From contig CALSLT010000041.1 in NCBI GenBank assembly GCA_943787265.1, positions 1 through 64,000 of the forward strand: a stretch of 64,000 bases of DNA. The letters are read 5' to 3'. Below are positions 8,572 to 17,629 of the stretch, piece after piece. Position 1 is the first letter of the stretch. Each line of letters opens with the position of its first letter. The notes under the pieces are model-generated. The model saw only the letters and a program-made list of their open reading frames with translations. It was not told the DNA's origin and did not search any database. The DNA comes from an uncultured Planctomycetaceae bacterium. Its GTDB lineage: Bacteria > Planctomycetota > Planctomycetia > Planctomycetales > Planctomycetaceae. The position numbers and the translations under genes were made by a program.

Positions 8572-9678
8572 ATGACTCATCAGATTCGGTACATAATGGT
8601 CGGCGGCTTTCTTGGAGCCGGTAAGACGACCACGCTTGCTCGCCTGGCCCGTCATTACATGGAACAGGGCAAGCGGGTCGGCATCGTCACGAACGACCAG
8701 GCTGCCGACCTGGTTGATACGAATTCATTGAGATCGCAGGGGTTCGAAGTTGGTGAGGTTGCGGGGGCATGTTTCTGCTGCAACTTTGACGAGCTGATGT
8801 CGACAATGGACGGCCTGAGCGAAGGCGAACGCCCGGACGTGATTCTCGCCGAGCCGGTCGGAAGCTGCACGGATCTTGTCGCGACGGTCATTCAGCCAAT
8901 CAAACGCTTGTACAACGCGACGTTTCAGATCGCTCCATACTCGGTCATCCTGAAGCCGAGTCACGGTGGGCGAGTTCTACGAAATGATAGTAAGGCCGGC
9001 TTCTCACCGAAGGCCGCGTACATTCTGAAAAAGCAGATCGAAGAAGCCGACGCGATTCTTATTAACCGGATCGACGAGTTGAGTCAGGAACAGGCTGACG
9101 AGCTGACGTCGCTGATCAACGAACATTGCCCCGGCATTCCGGTGCTGCGAGTTTCTGCGAAGACGGGCGAAGGATACGAAGCTCTGACGCAATTGCTCGA
9201 TCAGGACGGAGACTTCGGCCGGCGAGTGCTCGACATTGATTATGACACCTACGCCGACGGTGAAGCGGAACTTGGCTGGCTGAACAGCAGCGTTCACGTT
9301 TCTTCCGATCAGAAGTTTTCGCTGGATGGATTACTTCTCGACGTCGTTGCCAAGCTGCAGACGGAATTGGCTGCCTCGGGGGCTGAGACGGCTCACCTGA
9401 AAACGATCGGACTCTGGGAAGGTTTCTTCGGTGTTGCCAACGTTGTCAGCAGCACCACCGAACCTGAACTTTCTCTGCCGTCAAACTGCGATGTCCAGGA
9501 AGTTGATTTGATCGTCAACGCCCGAGTCGCGTGCGATCCCGAAGAACTTGAGAAGGTCGTCCGTTCCTGCGTCGAAGTGGCCGGCCAGCAGATCGACGCG
9601 ACCGTTGAGTTTCGACAGACTCAGAGTTTCCGGCCGGGCCGGCCAGTGCCGACTCATCGATATTCTGATGGTGAATGA
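8572..9678 (+). CDS. G3E-family GTP-binding protein (CobW/HypB/UreG-like)
   Basis: A 368-residue P-loop GTPase. Walker A is GGFLGAGKTT (residues 11-20); the metal-binding motif typical of COG0523 proteins appears as Cys67-Phe-Cys-Cys70 (CxCC); Walker B lies around ILAEPVG (91-97), and the guanine-specificity motif is N165-R-I-D168, a variant of NKxD. Family members insert or traffic metal ions (Zn, Co, Ni). The C-terminal half is longer and more divergent than classical CobW, so the client is unclear. No cobalamin, urease or hydrogenase gene and no recognisable Zur site lies nearby. Confidence 0.85.
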   Translation: MTHQIRYIMVGGFLGAGKTTTLARLARHYMEQGKRVGIVTNDQAADLVDTNSLRSQGFEVGEVAGACFCCNFDELMSTMDGLSEGERPDVILAEPVGSCTDLVATVIQPIKRLYNATFQIAPYSVILKPSHGGRVLRNDSKAGFSPKAAYILKKQIEEADAILINRIDELSQEQADELTSLINEHCPGIPVLRVSAKTGEGYEALTQLLDQDGDFGRRVLDIDYDTYADGEAELGWLNSSVHVSSDQKFSLDGLLLDVVAKLQTELAASGAETAHLKTIGLWEGFFGVANVVSSTTEPELSLPSNCDVQEVDLIVNARVACDPEELEKVVRSCVEVAGQQIDATVEFRQTQSFRPGRPVPTHRYSDGE

Positions 9679-9710
9679 CGGTTTGTACGTTGTCATTTGA
9701 CACATTTTTT

Positions 9711-9787
9711 GAACCACGAATGGACACGAAGAAACACGAATACTTCCTGCATTGAAATTCGTGTTTCTTCGTGTCCATTCGTGGTTC
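9711..9787. repeat. Perfect 31-bp inverted repeat (AACCACGAAT family, copy 1)
   Basis: The arms 9711-9741 and 9757-9787 (GAACCACGAATGGACACGAA...) are exact reverse complements separated by 15 bases. The arm is built of degenerate 10-11-base units ending in ACGAA. A second diverged copy lies at 59870-59943. It fills most of the gap between the GTPase gene and the next gene. Confidence 0.9.
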
Positions 9788-9830
9788 CTTAATCGTATTT
9801 ATTACTTTTGTTTCTTGATATTGAGTGGTC

Positions 9831-11768
9831 ATGACAACTCAGGTTCGATTTGGGCTGCCTGTTTCCGGGCTGCTGAATAATTCCAGCGATGACTTTCTTG
9901 GTTCTGTGGAGTGGCGTCAGACTGATTCTGCGGCGTGCGGCAGCAAGGATTCCGACTTCAACTTGCGAACGATCGGGATGTGCTGGAAGCAGCAATGTCT
10001 CGACCGAACAGCTTCGGAAGCGAACGGTGAGAAACCGAGATTTTCAACGCTCGATGATTCTGTCACGGCTGCGGACTCTGGTTCCATTTTCGCTGTTTTA
10101 GCTCGAGTTCGCTCTGAGACGACTCCGGCTAAGCGGCCACCTAAGGGCGATCTGAAGAAGCAGGTGAAGTCGACGTCGCGTCTCAGTCGCGAAGCAACCG
10201 AGCTGCTTCGTCTCTGGCTGAGTCATGGCAGTGCTGAAGCTGAGGAAACGCCGGCTGCGTTGCTTGCGTGTTGCGAAGTGTTGGCCCTCTACGGCAGTCA
10301 GTTTCCTGCTGAAGTGATTGGCGGTTTGTGGCGAGCGACACTTGCGGCGGCGCTCGCTCAATCGGAAAGTTTCATCGCGGCGGCCGAAACTGAAGATTGG
10401 CAGGAGCTGCTTGACGACTCCGCGGAGACTCGCGCCACGTGGCTAAAGGCTGGGCTGTTGCCTCTGGTCTGCGGATCACTCTTTGACGATGTGAAAGGGG
10501 CTCCGCGACTGTTGCGTGCAGGTCGCACCGCATTGGGCGATCAGCTTCAGCAGGTGACTGACGCGGATGGAGTGCCAGTTGCTGAAGTCTACAATTCACT
10601 GTCTCCGTTTCTGAGCCTTTGGTCCGACGGACTGTTGATCAGCAATTTGTTTGGCGAGTCACTTTGGAAGAATTCTGCCAGCAAGCGATTTGAAAAAATG
10701 TTGCGACGACTGTCCGCTGCGGTCCGTGCGGATGTGAAACTGATGAGCTGTGCGAACGGGGAAGACGCCGTCGCTGCGTTGAATTGGGCATACGGTGTCT
10801 CTGGCGTTCAGACCGGTGCAGAAAAATTTAAGGCATTGAAAGACGGAGCAGGCACTGCGAAAAAAGCTACAACGAAGAAGTCAAAGCGGCGAGCCGCAAA
10901 GAAGATCAGCAAAGCGGCCATACCGTCGTGGCAATCTGATGAAACCGACACTGCCTGCCTGCGGAGTTCGTGGGCATCTGACGCCAGCGTGGCGACCGTG
11001 CGATTTGATGATGAGCCAGTTCATTTGGAACTGGCAGTCGCGGGAGTGCCATTGTTGTCAGGTTCGTGGGGACTTGAGATAGCAGAAGGTGACGAGCAGC
11101 TCGAACTGGAAGCCGAATGGGAATGCATTTGCTGGAATTCCGATTCCGACGGCGACTACCTTGAACTTCAACTGGAGTTCGAAGGCGGGCCGATGATTAA
11201 TCGTTATCTCTACCTGTCACGCTCCGACAGTTTCGCGGTCTTTGCAGACATGATCTCCGGGGCTAACCCGAGCCGAGTCGAACTGGCTACTCAGTTACCT
11301 CTTGCCGATGGTGTCACGCTTGATTCCGTCGAGAATGGGCGAGAGCAATTGTTGACTGCCGGTGAGAAAACAGTTCGAGTATTTCCGCTGACAATGCCGC
11401 AGGATCCTGGCGTGGGCACGTCCGAAAAGATTGGCCTCGATCAGGACAGCGATCAGCCGTGCCTGACCTGTTCACACGCGACGGACTCCGGAATGTTGTT
11501 TGCGCCAATCGTTCTGGATTGGGCGCCAGAACGACAAGCTGCTCAGGCGGAGTGGCGAAAGCTCACCGTCACGCGAGCTACTGAAATTGATTCCGTGGGT
11601 GCCGGCGCGTTTCGGCTCAAGGTTGGGAAGCAGCACCTTGTGCTTTACCGATCGCTGGGCGGCACGGAACGATACCGAACATTTCTGGGGTACCAGGCCG
11701 AGAGCGAAACTGTGATCGGCAAGTTCACCAAATCGGGAGTGATTCAGGAGCTTGTGATTGTGGAGTAG
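9831..11768 (+). CDS. Unrecognised 645-residue two-part protein
   Basis: Start chosen at the ATG 9831 (MTTQVRFGLPVSGLLN); a GTG at 9825 adds two residues. No signal peptide. Residues about 100-340 are alpha-helical and Ala/Leu-rich (LLRLWLSHGSAEAEETPAAL; YNSLSPFLSLWSDGLLISN). A strongly basic linker follows at about 345-365 (KKATTKKSKRRAAKKISKA). Residues about 375-645 are beta-rich with many acidic and aromatic residues (ELEAEWECICWNSDSDGDY). Helical barrel plus beta-sandwich recalls polysaccharide lyases such as heparinase II/III, but no catalytic motif is identified, so no function is assigned. Confidence 0.65.
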   Translation: MTTQVRFGLPVSGLLNNSSDDFLGSVEWRQTDSAACGSKDSDFNLRTIGMCWKQQCLDRTASEANGEKPRFSTLDDSVTAADSGSIFAVLARVRSETTPAKRPPKGDLKKQVKSTSRLSREATELLRLWLSHGSAEAEETPAALLACCEVLALYGSQFPAEVIGGLWRATLAAALAQSESFIAAAETEDWQELLDDSAETRATWLKAGLLPLVCGSLFDDVKGAPRLLRAGRTALGDQLQQVTDADGVPVAEVYNSLSPFLSLWSDGLLISNLFGESLWKNSASKRFEKMLRRLSAAVRADVKLMSCANGEDAVAALNWAYGVSGVQTGAEKFKALKDGAGTAKKATTKKSKRRAAKKISKAAIPSWQSDETDTACLRSSWASDASVATVRFDDEPVHLELAVAGVPLLSGSWGLEIAEGDEQLELEAEWECICWNSDSDGDYLELQLEFEGGPMINRYLYLSRSDSFAVFADMISGANPSRVELATQLPLADGVTLDSVENGREQLLTAGEKTVRVFPLTMPQDPGVGTSEKIGLDQDSDQPCLTCSHATDSGMLFAPIVLDWAPERQAAQAEWRKLTVTRATEIDSVGAGAFRLKVGKQHLVLYRSLGGTERYRTFLGYQAESETVIGKFTKSGVIQELVIVE

Positions 11769-11855
11769 CGATTCGACACTTAACTATCGCCAGACAGGTG
11801 TATGGGGCCGCTCCGGTTGCGGTCCTCACTCTGTGGCTGCAAAGGAAGCACGCTG

Positions 11856-14267
11856 ATGACTCACAAACTGAGGAATACCGCCCGCCTGACGTGTCTCGTA
11901 ATGACGTTAGCTTTGCAGCTCTCGTCGGCCGGCACCGCCGCGGATAAGACGTTGCCAGACACGCAGCCGCTGACGATCACTCAGCCGCTCGACGAATTCA
12001 TGGTCGACGGCATCGATCGCTTTTGTCTGAGAGAACTTGCGGCATCACCAGCTCGTCGTGAAAAAATGTGGAACCGCGACTTCAGCAGCACCGAAGCCTA
12101 CGAAAGAAGCACCGCCCCGAACCGAGAACGCTTTCGAGAATACATCGGCGCAGTCGATCAGCGACTGACTGAATTGTCGCCAGGTAAGTACGGGTTCGAG
12201 ATGCTGAACTCGTTGAATCGCTCCGAAGTGATTGCCAGGTCGAACGACATCACGGTGCACCGCGTTCGCTGGCAGGTTCTGGATGGAGTTACTGCCGAAG
12301 GACTTCTGCTCGAACCTGAAGGAGTTAATGCGGCGGTCGTAGCGCTCCCAGATGCGGACTGGACTCCTGAGGCGTTTTGCGGATTGGACGGGAATGCCGT
12401 CCCGGCTTCGGCTCAGCTTCCGTGGCGACTGGCAAACAACGGATGTCTTGTCGTTGTGCCAATGCTTCTCGGACGGAGCAGCGAGTTTTCAACAAGCCAG
12501 TACGTCGCCTGCACGAATCAGACGCATCGTGAGTTCATCTATCGGCAGGCTTTCGAAATGGGCCGCCATGTGATCGGCTACGAAGTTCAAAAAACTCTGG
12601 CCGCCGTTGATCTTTTTGAGCAATGGATGAAGTCGCTCGACATTGATGTACCGATCGGTGTCGCGGGAGTTGGCGAAGGTGGCCTGCTGGCGATGTATTC
12701 GTCCGCGTTGGATACAAGGATCGACGCCACGTTGGTCAGTGGGTATTTCCGGACGCGCGAAGCTGTCTGGGAAGAGCCGATTTATCGGAATGTCTGGGCG
12801 TTGCTGTCGGAATTCGGGGATGCCGAAATCGCCGGGATGATCGCTCCTCGTCAGTTGACGATTGAAGCCTGCAAGGTCCCAGAAAGTTCCGGGCCGCCGG
12901 CAGTTGCCAGTGGCTGCCGAGGGGGGGCGGCGCCGGGACGTGTTGAAACGGCCACGCTTGGAACAGTGCGTTCAGAATACGATCGAGCCGTCGCCATTTA
13001 TGAAAAGTTGGAAGCGGGTGAGAAGTGTCTGCTGTTTTCCAGTGGCGAAGGGGATGGAAATGCCGGGACTCGCGAAGCGATTCAGTCTTTCGCCGATGCA
13101 TTGCTTGATCAGAAAGCTGATTTCAGTGACTTAAAAACGCCTCTGAAGCTGGAAGACGGCGTCATGGCGACGCTGGCTGACATTTCGCACGACCGCGAGT
13201 TACGACAGGGCCAGGAATTGCAGCGGCATGTTCAGAATCTGATGCGACTTAGCCCCAAAGTTCGAGACAAGGTCTGGGCCAAAGGCGATCGGTCTTCGGT
13301 TGAGAAGTGGGAGGCGACGTCGGCTTCGCTGCGAGACTGGACTTACGATGAACTCATTGGTCGCTTGCCCGAGATGACGTTACCGATGAACGCAAAGAGT
13401 CGACTGGTTCTCGACGAGCCGGAGTATCTTGGTTACGAAATTACGCTCGATTGTTATCGCGACGTTGTTGCGGGGGGCATTTTGCTGCTGCCGAAGGATC
13501 TGAAACCTGGCGAGAAGCGGCCGGTCGTTGTGTGTCAGCACGGTTTGGAAGGCAGGCCGATGGACGCGATTACCGAGGATCGTTCTGTTCGATCGTGGAA
13601 CTACTACAAGGGCTTCGCAGCGGTGCTTTGTAAACGAGGTTTTATTACGTACGCGCCGCAGAATCCTTATCGAGGCAAGGATCGATTTAGGACGCTTCAG
13701 CGAAAGTCGAACCCGCTCAAGCGGTCGCTCTTCAGCTACATTATCCCTCAGCATCAGAGAACGCTCGACTGGCTCGCGACGCTGCCAAACGTTGATTCCA
13801 ATCGAATCGCGTTTTACGGTTTGTCTTACGGTGGCAAGACGGCTGTCCGAGTTCCGCCAATGCTGACTCAAGGTAAGGACCGAGTCGGGTATTGCCTGTC
13901 GATTTGCTCGGCGGATTTCAACGAGTGGGTCAAGAAGAACGTCAGCAACGAAGATCGTTACAGCTATCTCTTTACGGGCGAGTACGAAATCTTCGAATGG
14001 AACATGGGCCACGTTGCCAACTACGCCGAGCTGTCTTCGCTGATGGCACCTCGCCCTTTCATGGTCGAACGTGGCCATGATGACGGCGTTGCTCCGGATG
14101 AATGGGTCGCTTGGGAGTTCTCCAAGGTCCGACGGCATTACGTCAAACTTGGGATTGGCGACCGAGCGGAAATCGAATTCTTCAACGGCCCTCATTCGAT
14201 TAACGGGCAGGCGACTTATCGGTTCCTGCATCGACATCTCGATTGGCCGGAGCCGTCGACCAACTAA
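11856..14267 (+). CDS. Secreted tandem alpha/beta-hydrolase (acetyl xylan esterase-like)
   Basis: Start at ATG 11856 (MTHKLRNTARLTCL...) with AAGGAAG upstream; an earlier ATG at 11802 adds non-conserved residues. Signal peptide to about residue 29, then 803 residues in two alpha/beta-hydrolase-like halves. The second half has a normal nucleophile elbow, GLSYGG with Ser657, and a late His in FFNGPHSING, fitting an acetyl xylan esterase/dienelactone hydrolase-type enzyme. In the first half the elbow reads GVGEGG, with Glu274 where the nucleophile serine is expected, so it is probably inactive or altered. A Gly/Pro-rich linker (ESSGPPAVASGCRGGAAPG) interrupts the first half. A sulfatase gene follows, suggesting joint polysaccharide deacetylation and desulfation. 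Confidence 0.8.
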   Translation: MTHKLRNTARLTCLVMTLALQLSSAGTAADKTLPDTQPLTITQPLDEFMVDGIDRFCLRELAASPARREKMWNRDFSSTEAYERSTAPNRERFREYIGAVDQRLTELSPGKYGFEMLNSLNRSEVIARSNDITVHRVRWQVLDGVTAEGLLLEPEGVNAAVVALPDADWTPEAFCGLDGNAVPASAQLPWRLANNGCLVVVPMLLGRSSEFSTSQYVACTNQTHREFIYRQAFEMGRHVIGYEVQKTLAAVDLFEQWMKSLDIDVPIGVAGVGEGGLLAMYSSALDTRIDATLVSGYFRTREAVWEEPIYRNVWALLSEFGDAEIAGMIAPRQLTIEACKVPESSGPPAVASGCRGGAAPGRVETATLGTVRSEYDRAVAIYEKLEAGEKCLLFSSGEGDGNAGTREAIQSFADALLDQKADFSDLKTPLKLEDGVMATLADISHDRELRQGQELQRHVQNLMRLSPKVRDKVWAKGDRSSVEKWEATSASLRDWTYDELIGRLPEMTLPMNAKSRLVLDEPEYLGYEITLDCYRDVVAGGILLLPKDLKPGEKRPVVVCQHGLEGRPMDAITEDRSVRSWNYYKGFAAVLCKRGFITYAPQNPYRGKDRFRTLQRKSNPLKRSLFSYIIPQHQRTLDWLATLPNVDSNRIAFYGLSYGGKTAVRVPPMLTQGKDRVGYCLSICSADFNEWVKKNVSNEDRYSYLFTGEYEIFEWNMGHVANYAELSSLMAPRPFMVERGHDDGVAPDEWVAWEFSKVRRHYVKLGIGDRAEIEFFNGPHSINGQATYRFLHRHLDWPEPSTN

Positions 14268-14287
14268 CGCTAAACCAAAAGAACGGT

Positions 14288-14369
14288 ACGCAGAGTTCGC
14301 TGAGGACTCGCGGAGAGAAAGGAGAACTCTCTTGTTGCTCAGCGTTTTTGAACTCTGCGGCCTCTGCGT
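14288..14369. repeat. Degenerate palindromic intergenic repeat (ACGCAGAG family)
   Basis: ACGCAGAG at 14288 is mirrored by CTCTGCGT ending at 14369, with further partial complementarity inside (CGCTGAG against CTCAGCG, and GGAGAG against CTCTC). The pattern is an imperfect hairpin made of repeated CGCAGAG-like units. It sits between the esterase stop and the sulfatase start, and an open frame running through it should not be taken as the sulfatase N-terminus. Confidence 0.6.
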
Positions 14370-14404
14370 TCAAAAAAACATCCAGGAAACCTCAGGGAGT
14401 TGTG

Positions 14405-15802
14405 ATGCTGCTTAGATTTCTGCTTTCACTGATTGCTGTCTCCAGTTTGTCGAACTTCGCCTTCGCCGCCAAAGCGGAGTCTCCCAATATCGTCGTCATC
14501 TTTTGCGATGACCTCGGGTATGGTGACTTGAGCTGCTTTGGGCACCCGACAATCAAGACTCCGAACCTCGACCGGATGGCGGTGGAAGGCGTGCGGCTGA
14601 CGCAGTTTTATTCTGCATCGCCAGTTTGTACTCCGAGTCGAGCGGCGCTGATGACCGGGCGGCTTCCGATTCGCAGCGGAATGTGCAGCGACAAACGGCG
14701 TGTGCTGTTTCCAAACTCTGGCGGTGGCATTCCGGCGAGTGAAGTGACTCTTGCCGAAGGGCTCAAGAAACAAGGGTACGCGACGGCGTGCGTTGGGAAG
14801 TGGCACCTCGGGCACCTTCCACAGTTTCTTCCGACGAGTAACGGTTTCGATTCTTACTTCGGGATTCCTTACTCAAACGACATGGATCGAGTGAACGACG
14901 CTCCACGCGGAAGGGATTCGTTCTGGGATCCGAAGGTTGAGTATTGGAACGTTCCGCTGATGCGGGATCTCAAAATCGTCGAACGACCTGCTGACCAGAC
15001 GACGATCACTCGTCGGTATGCAGAAGAGGCGGCTTCGTTCATCAAGAAGAACAAAGACGAAAAGTTCTTTCTCTATCTGCCGCACAGTTTGCCGCACGTT
15101 CCGCTGTTTCGATCGAAAGAGTTCGAAGGTAAGAGCTTGCGAGGTCTTTACGGCGACGTGATCGAAGAAATTGACTGGAGTGTCGGACACGTCTTGCAGA
15201 CGCTGCGTGATTTGAAACTTGATGACAACACAATTGTGTGGTTCACGAGTGACAACGGTCCGTGGTTGACGTTCAATGATCACGGCGGCACTGCCGGTCT
15301 GCTGCGGGAAGGCAAAGGCACAACGTGGGACGGCGGAATGCGAGAACCGAGCATCTGCTGGTGGCCGGGAACGATCCCCGCCGGGCAAGTGAGCGCCGAA
15401 CTCGGCACGACGATGGATATTTACGCGACAAGTCTTGCTCTGGCGGGAGCCAGCCTGGAGAAAGACCGAATCGTCGACGGTTACGATCTGACCGAGTCAT
15501 TGAAGGGGAATTCAAAGAGCCCTCGCGACATTGTCTATTACTATCGCGGGACAAGGCTGATGGCTTTGAGGAAGGGGCCGTGGAAGGCTCACTTCGCGAC
15601 GCAGGAATCGTACACGGGCAACAACAAACGGATCGAGCACGACCCACCAGTGCTCTATAACCTGGAAGTTGACCCGTCGGAAAAGTGGAACGTCGCCGAG
15701 AAGCATCCGGAAGTCATCGCTGAAATCAAAGCAGCGGCGGACGCTCACGGGAAAACGGTCGTTGCCGTGCCGTCTCAGTTGGAGATTCCTCTGGCCCAAT
15801 AA
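14405..15802 (+). CDS. Secreted sulfatase (type I, arylsulfatase-like)
   Basis: Start at ATG 14405 with AGGGAG upstream; signal peptide residues 1-21 (MLLRFLLSLIAVSSL...). 465 residues. Metal-binding Asp35-Asp36 lie in VIFCDDLGYGD. The maturation motif is Cys75-T-P-S-R, the cysteine being converted to formylglycine in active sulfatases. KWHLGH and FTSDNGPW provide further active-site residues (Lys/His and Asp-Asn). It hydrolyses sulfate esters, probably from polysaccharide or glycan, in the periplasm. The formylglycine-generating enzyme is not in the window. Confidence 0.93.
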   Translation: MLLRFLLSLIAVSSLSNFAFAAKAESPNIVVIFCDDLGYGDLSCFGHPTIKTPNLDRMAVEGVRLTQFYSASPVCTPSRAALMTGRLPIRSGMCSDKRRVLFPNSGGGIPASEVTLAEGLKKQGYATACVGKWHLGHLPQFLPTSNGFDSYFGIPYSNDMDRVNDAPRGRDSFWDPKVEYWNVPLMRDLKIVERPADQTTITRRYAEEAASFIKKNKDEKFFLYLPHSLPHVPLFRSKEFEGKSLRGLYGDVIEEIDWSVGHVLQTLRDLKLDDNTIVWFTSDNGPWLTFNDHGGTAGLLREGKGTTWDGGMREPSICWWPGTIPAGQVSAELGTTMDIYATSLALAGASLEKDRIVDGYDLTESLKGNSKSPRDIVYYYRGTRLMALRKGPWKAHFATQESYTGNNKRIEHDPPVLYNLEVDPSEKWNVAEKHPEVIAEIKAAADAHGKTVVAVPSQLEIPLAQ

Positions 15803-15893
15803 GGCGTAAACTTAAGCTGGTTCGCCAGTTTCACCGGCAGAGTCATACCGATAGACTGGCCTGCCCACTTTCCCTACGCCTAATTGAGCAGGC

Positions 15894-17507
15894 ATGTCTG
15901 ATTCGCCAGACCCCACATCGCCAAAACCTCGTCGAAGTTCCGAACGTCGTCGGGCTGGTGGTGCTGCGCGGAAATCGCCGGGGCGACGGAAGGCCGCTGA
16001 GCGAAAGAAACCGAAAACGCCAGCGATTATTCAGGTTGCTGACGACTCGGCTGGCCAGCAAAAGTCGTCGGTCGAGCTTCTGAAGAAAGAGGCTAAGACG
16101 GGGATCCCCGGTGTCGCTGTCAGTACTGCTGTGCATGCCGTCATCCTGCTGGTCATGGCGTTGTTTGTCGTGCGGATTGATGTCGACAGCGAAGGACCGC
16201 TCAGCTTTGGCTGGGACTACGAAGTTGAGACAAAGAAAGAAGTGACTCCGACGGCGATGGCTCCGGTGAAGATTAAGAGCGTGCAGCTCAATCAGCGGCC
16301 GACGCCGAAGGTCGTTGAGAAGACAGAACCAAAGGTCGATACCAAGCCAAAGATCGCTCGCTCGATTCAGCCTGCAGACGTCGCCAAGTCGCTGGCACTG
16401 CGGACGCCGAAGCGAACGATGGGAAAGATTGGTGGGACTGGCACTAAGAATTCCGTCGAGCAGGCGATTAAGTCAGGGTTGGAGTGGCTTAAGCGTCAGC
16501 AGAAGTCAGGCGGAAACTGGCAACTGCATGCCGGCTATCCGGATGCTGGATACTCCGTACTGAGGACGGACACCGGCGCAACAGCACTTGCTCTGTTGGC
16601 GTTTCTCGGCGATGGCCACACGCAAAATGACGGCGACTATCAGGAGACCGTGCAGAAGGGGCTTAAGTGGCTGCGAGGTATCCAGAAACAGGACGGCGAC
16701 TACCACGACCACACAGAACTCGGACGTCAGACCGCGTTCTACGCACACTCGCAGGCCACGATCGCGATTTGCGAAGCGTACGCACTGACCGGTGATGAGG
16801 AACTGGCTGCATCCGCTGAACGGGCGGTTCAATTTCTGCTGACTTCGCAACATCCTCTGGAAGGTGGCTGGCGATACCAGCCTCAGGAAAAAGACTCGAT
16901 GGGCGACCTGTCGGTGACAGGCTGGGGATTGATGGCTCTGAACACCGCTCGAATGGCAGGTATTGAAGTTCCGCCTGAAGCGTTCGGACGCGTATCGTTC
17001 TTTCTCGACCAGGTGGCAACGCGGGACGGAGCACTCTATCGGTATCTCCCAAGTGACCCTGCTGGAAAAGCGAGCCGTGCAATGACGGCGTGCGGTCTGC
17101 TGGGACGCCAATGGCTGGGATGGTCAAGGAATGATCCTGCCATGACCGAAGGCGTCGACTGGTTGCTCCGGCCGGAGTTCGCCCCGCAATGGTCAAACGG
17201 TAAACGCAATGTTTACGAGTGGTACTACGTCGCTCAGACGCTGCATAACCTTGGTGGAGAGCGTTACAAACTCTGGTTCGGAAACGTGCAGAATCTCATC
17301 GTGGATGGGCAGAAACGTCGCGGAAGCCGCAAGGCCCCCACCGATGTTGCCGGAAGTTGGAGTCCAGTTGAACCGTCCGGATCGCTGGACGAATATGCGA
17401 ACAAAGCCGGGCGACTCTACATGACGGCGATGTGTCTGCTGGTGCTTGAGACTCCTGTTCGACATGCTCCGATCTACCCGGAACCGGAGACGCCACCGGA
17501 TCAGTAA
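15894..17507 (+). CDS. Membrane-anchored prenyltransferase/squalene-cyclase-repeat protein
   Basis: 537 residues. The N-terminus (1-70) is strongly basic and Pro-rich, followed by one membrane helix at 73-94 (GVAVSTAVHAVILLVMALFV) and a Lys/Pro linker (KVVEKTEPKVDTKPKIARS), a layout reminiscent of TonB. Residues about 185-500 carry alpha/alpha-barrel repeats of the prenyltransferase type (AIKSGLEWLKRQQKSGGNW; GLKWLRGIQKQDGDY; GGWRYQPQ; SVTGWGLMAL). The catalytic DxDD motif of squalene-hopene cyclase is not seen, so it is probably a non-enzymatic periplasmic repeat protein, a common planctomycete type. Function unknown. Confidence 0.78.
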   Translation: MSDSPDPTSPKPRRSSERRRAGGAARKSPGRRKAAERKKPKTPAIIQVADDSAGQQKSSVELLKKEAKTGIPGVAVSTAVHAVILLVMALFVVRIDVDSEGPLSFGWDYEVETKKEVTPTAMAPVKIKSVQLNQRPTPKVVEKTEPKVDTKPKIARSIQPADVAKSLALRTPKRTMGKIGGTGTKNSVEQAIKSGLEWLKRQQKSGGNWQLHAGYPDAGYSVLRTDTGATALALLAFLGDGHTQNDGDYQETVQKGLKWLRGIQKQDGDYHDHTELGRQTAFYAHSQATIAICEAYALTGDEELAASAERAVQFLLTSQHPLEGGWRYQPQEKDSMGDLSVTGWGLMALNTARMAGIEVPPEAFGRVSFFLDQVATRDGALYRYLPSDPAGKASRAMTACGLLGRQWLGWSRNDPAMTEGVDWLLRPEFAPQWSNGKRNVYEWYYVAQTLHNLGGERYKLWFGNVQNLIVDGQKRRGSRKAPTDVAGSWSPVEPSGSLDEYANKAGRLYMTAMCLLVLETPVRHAPIYPEPETPPDQ

Positions 17508-17629
17508 GGAGCACGGCGGGCAATGCTCGTCTGATTTTCGCGAAGTTGTGTCGATTGGTCCCAGGGTCGTTCTATCAGCAAAAATTCCAAGATTACGAAT
17601 TCCCAATATCTCTGGCAGGAGACTGAGTA

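Noticed and set aside
13380..14237. Minus-strand frame of 285 codons
   Set aside because: Antisense to the esterase gene with an Arg-rich shadow composition.
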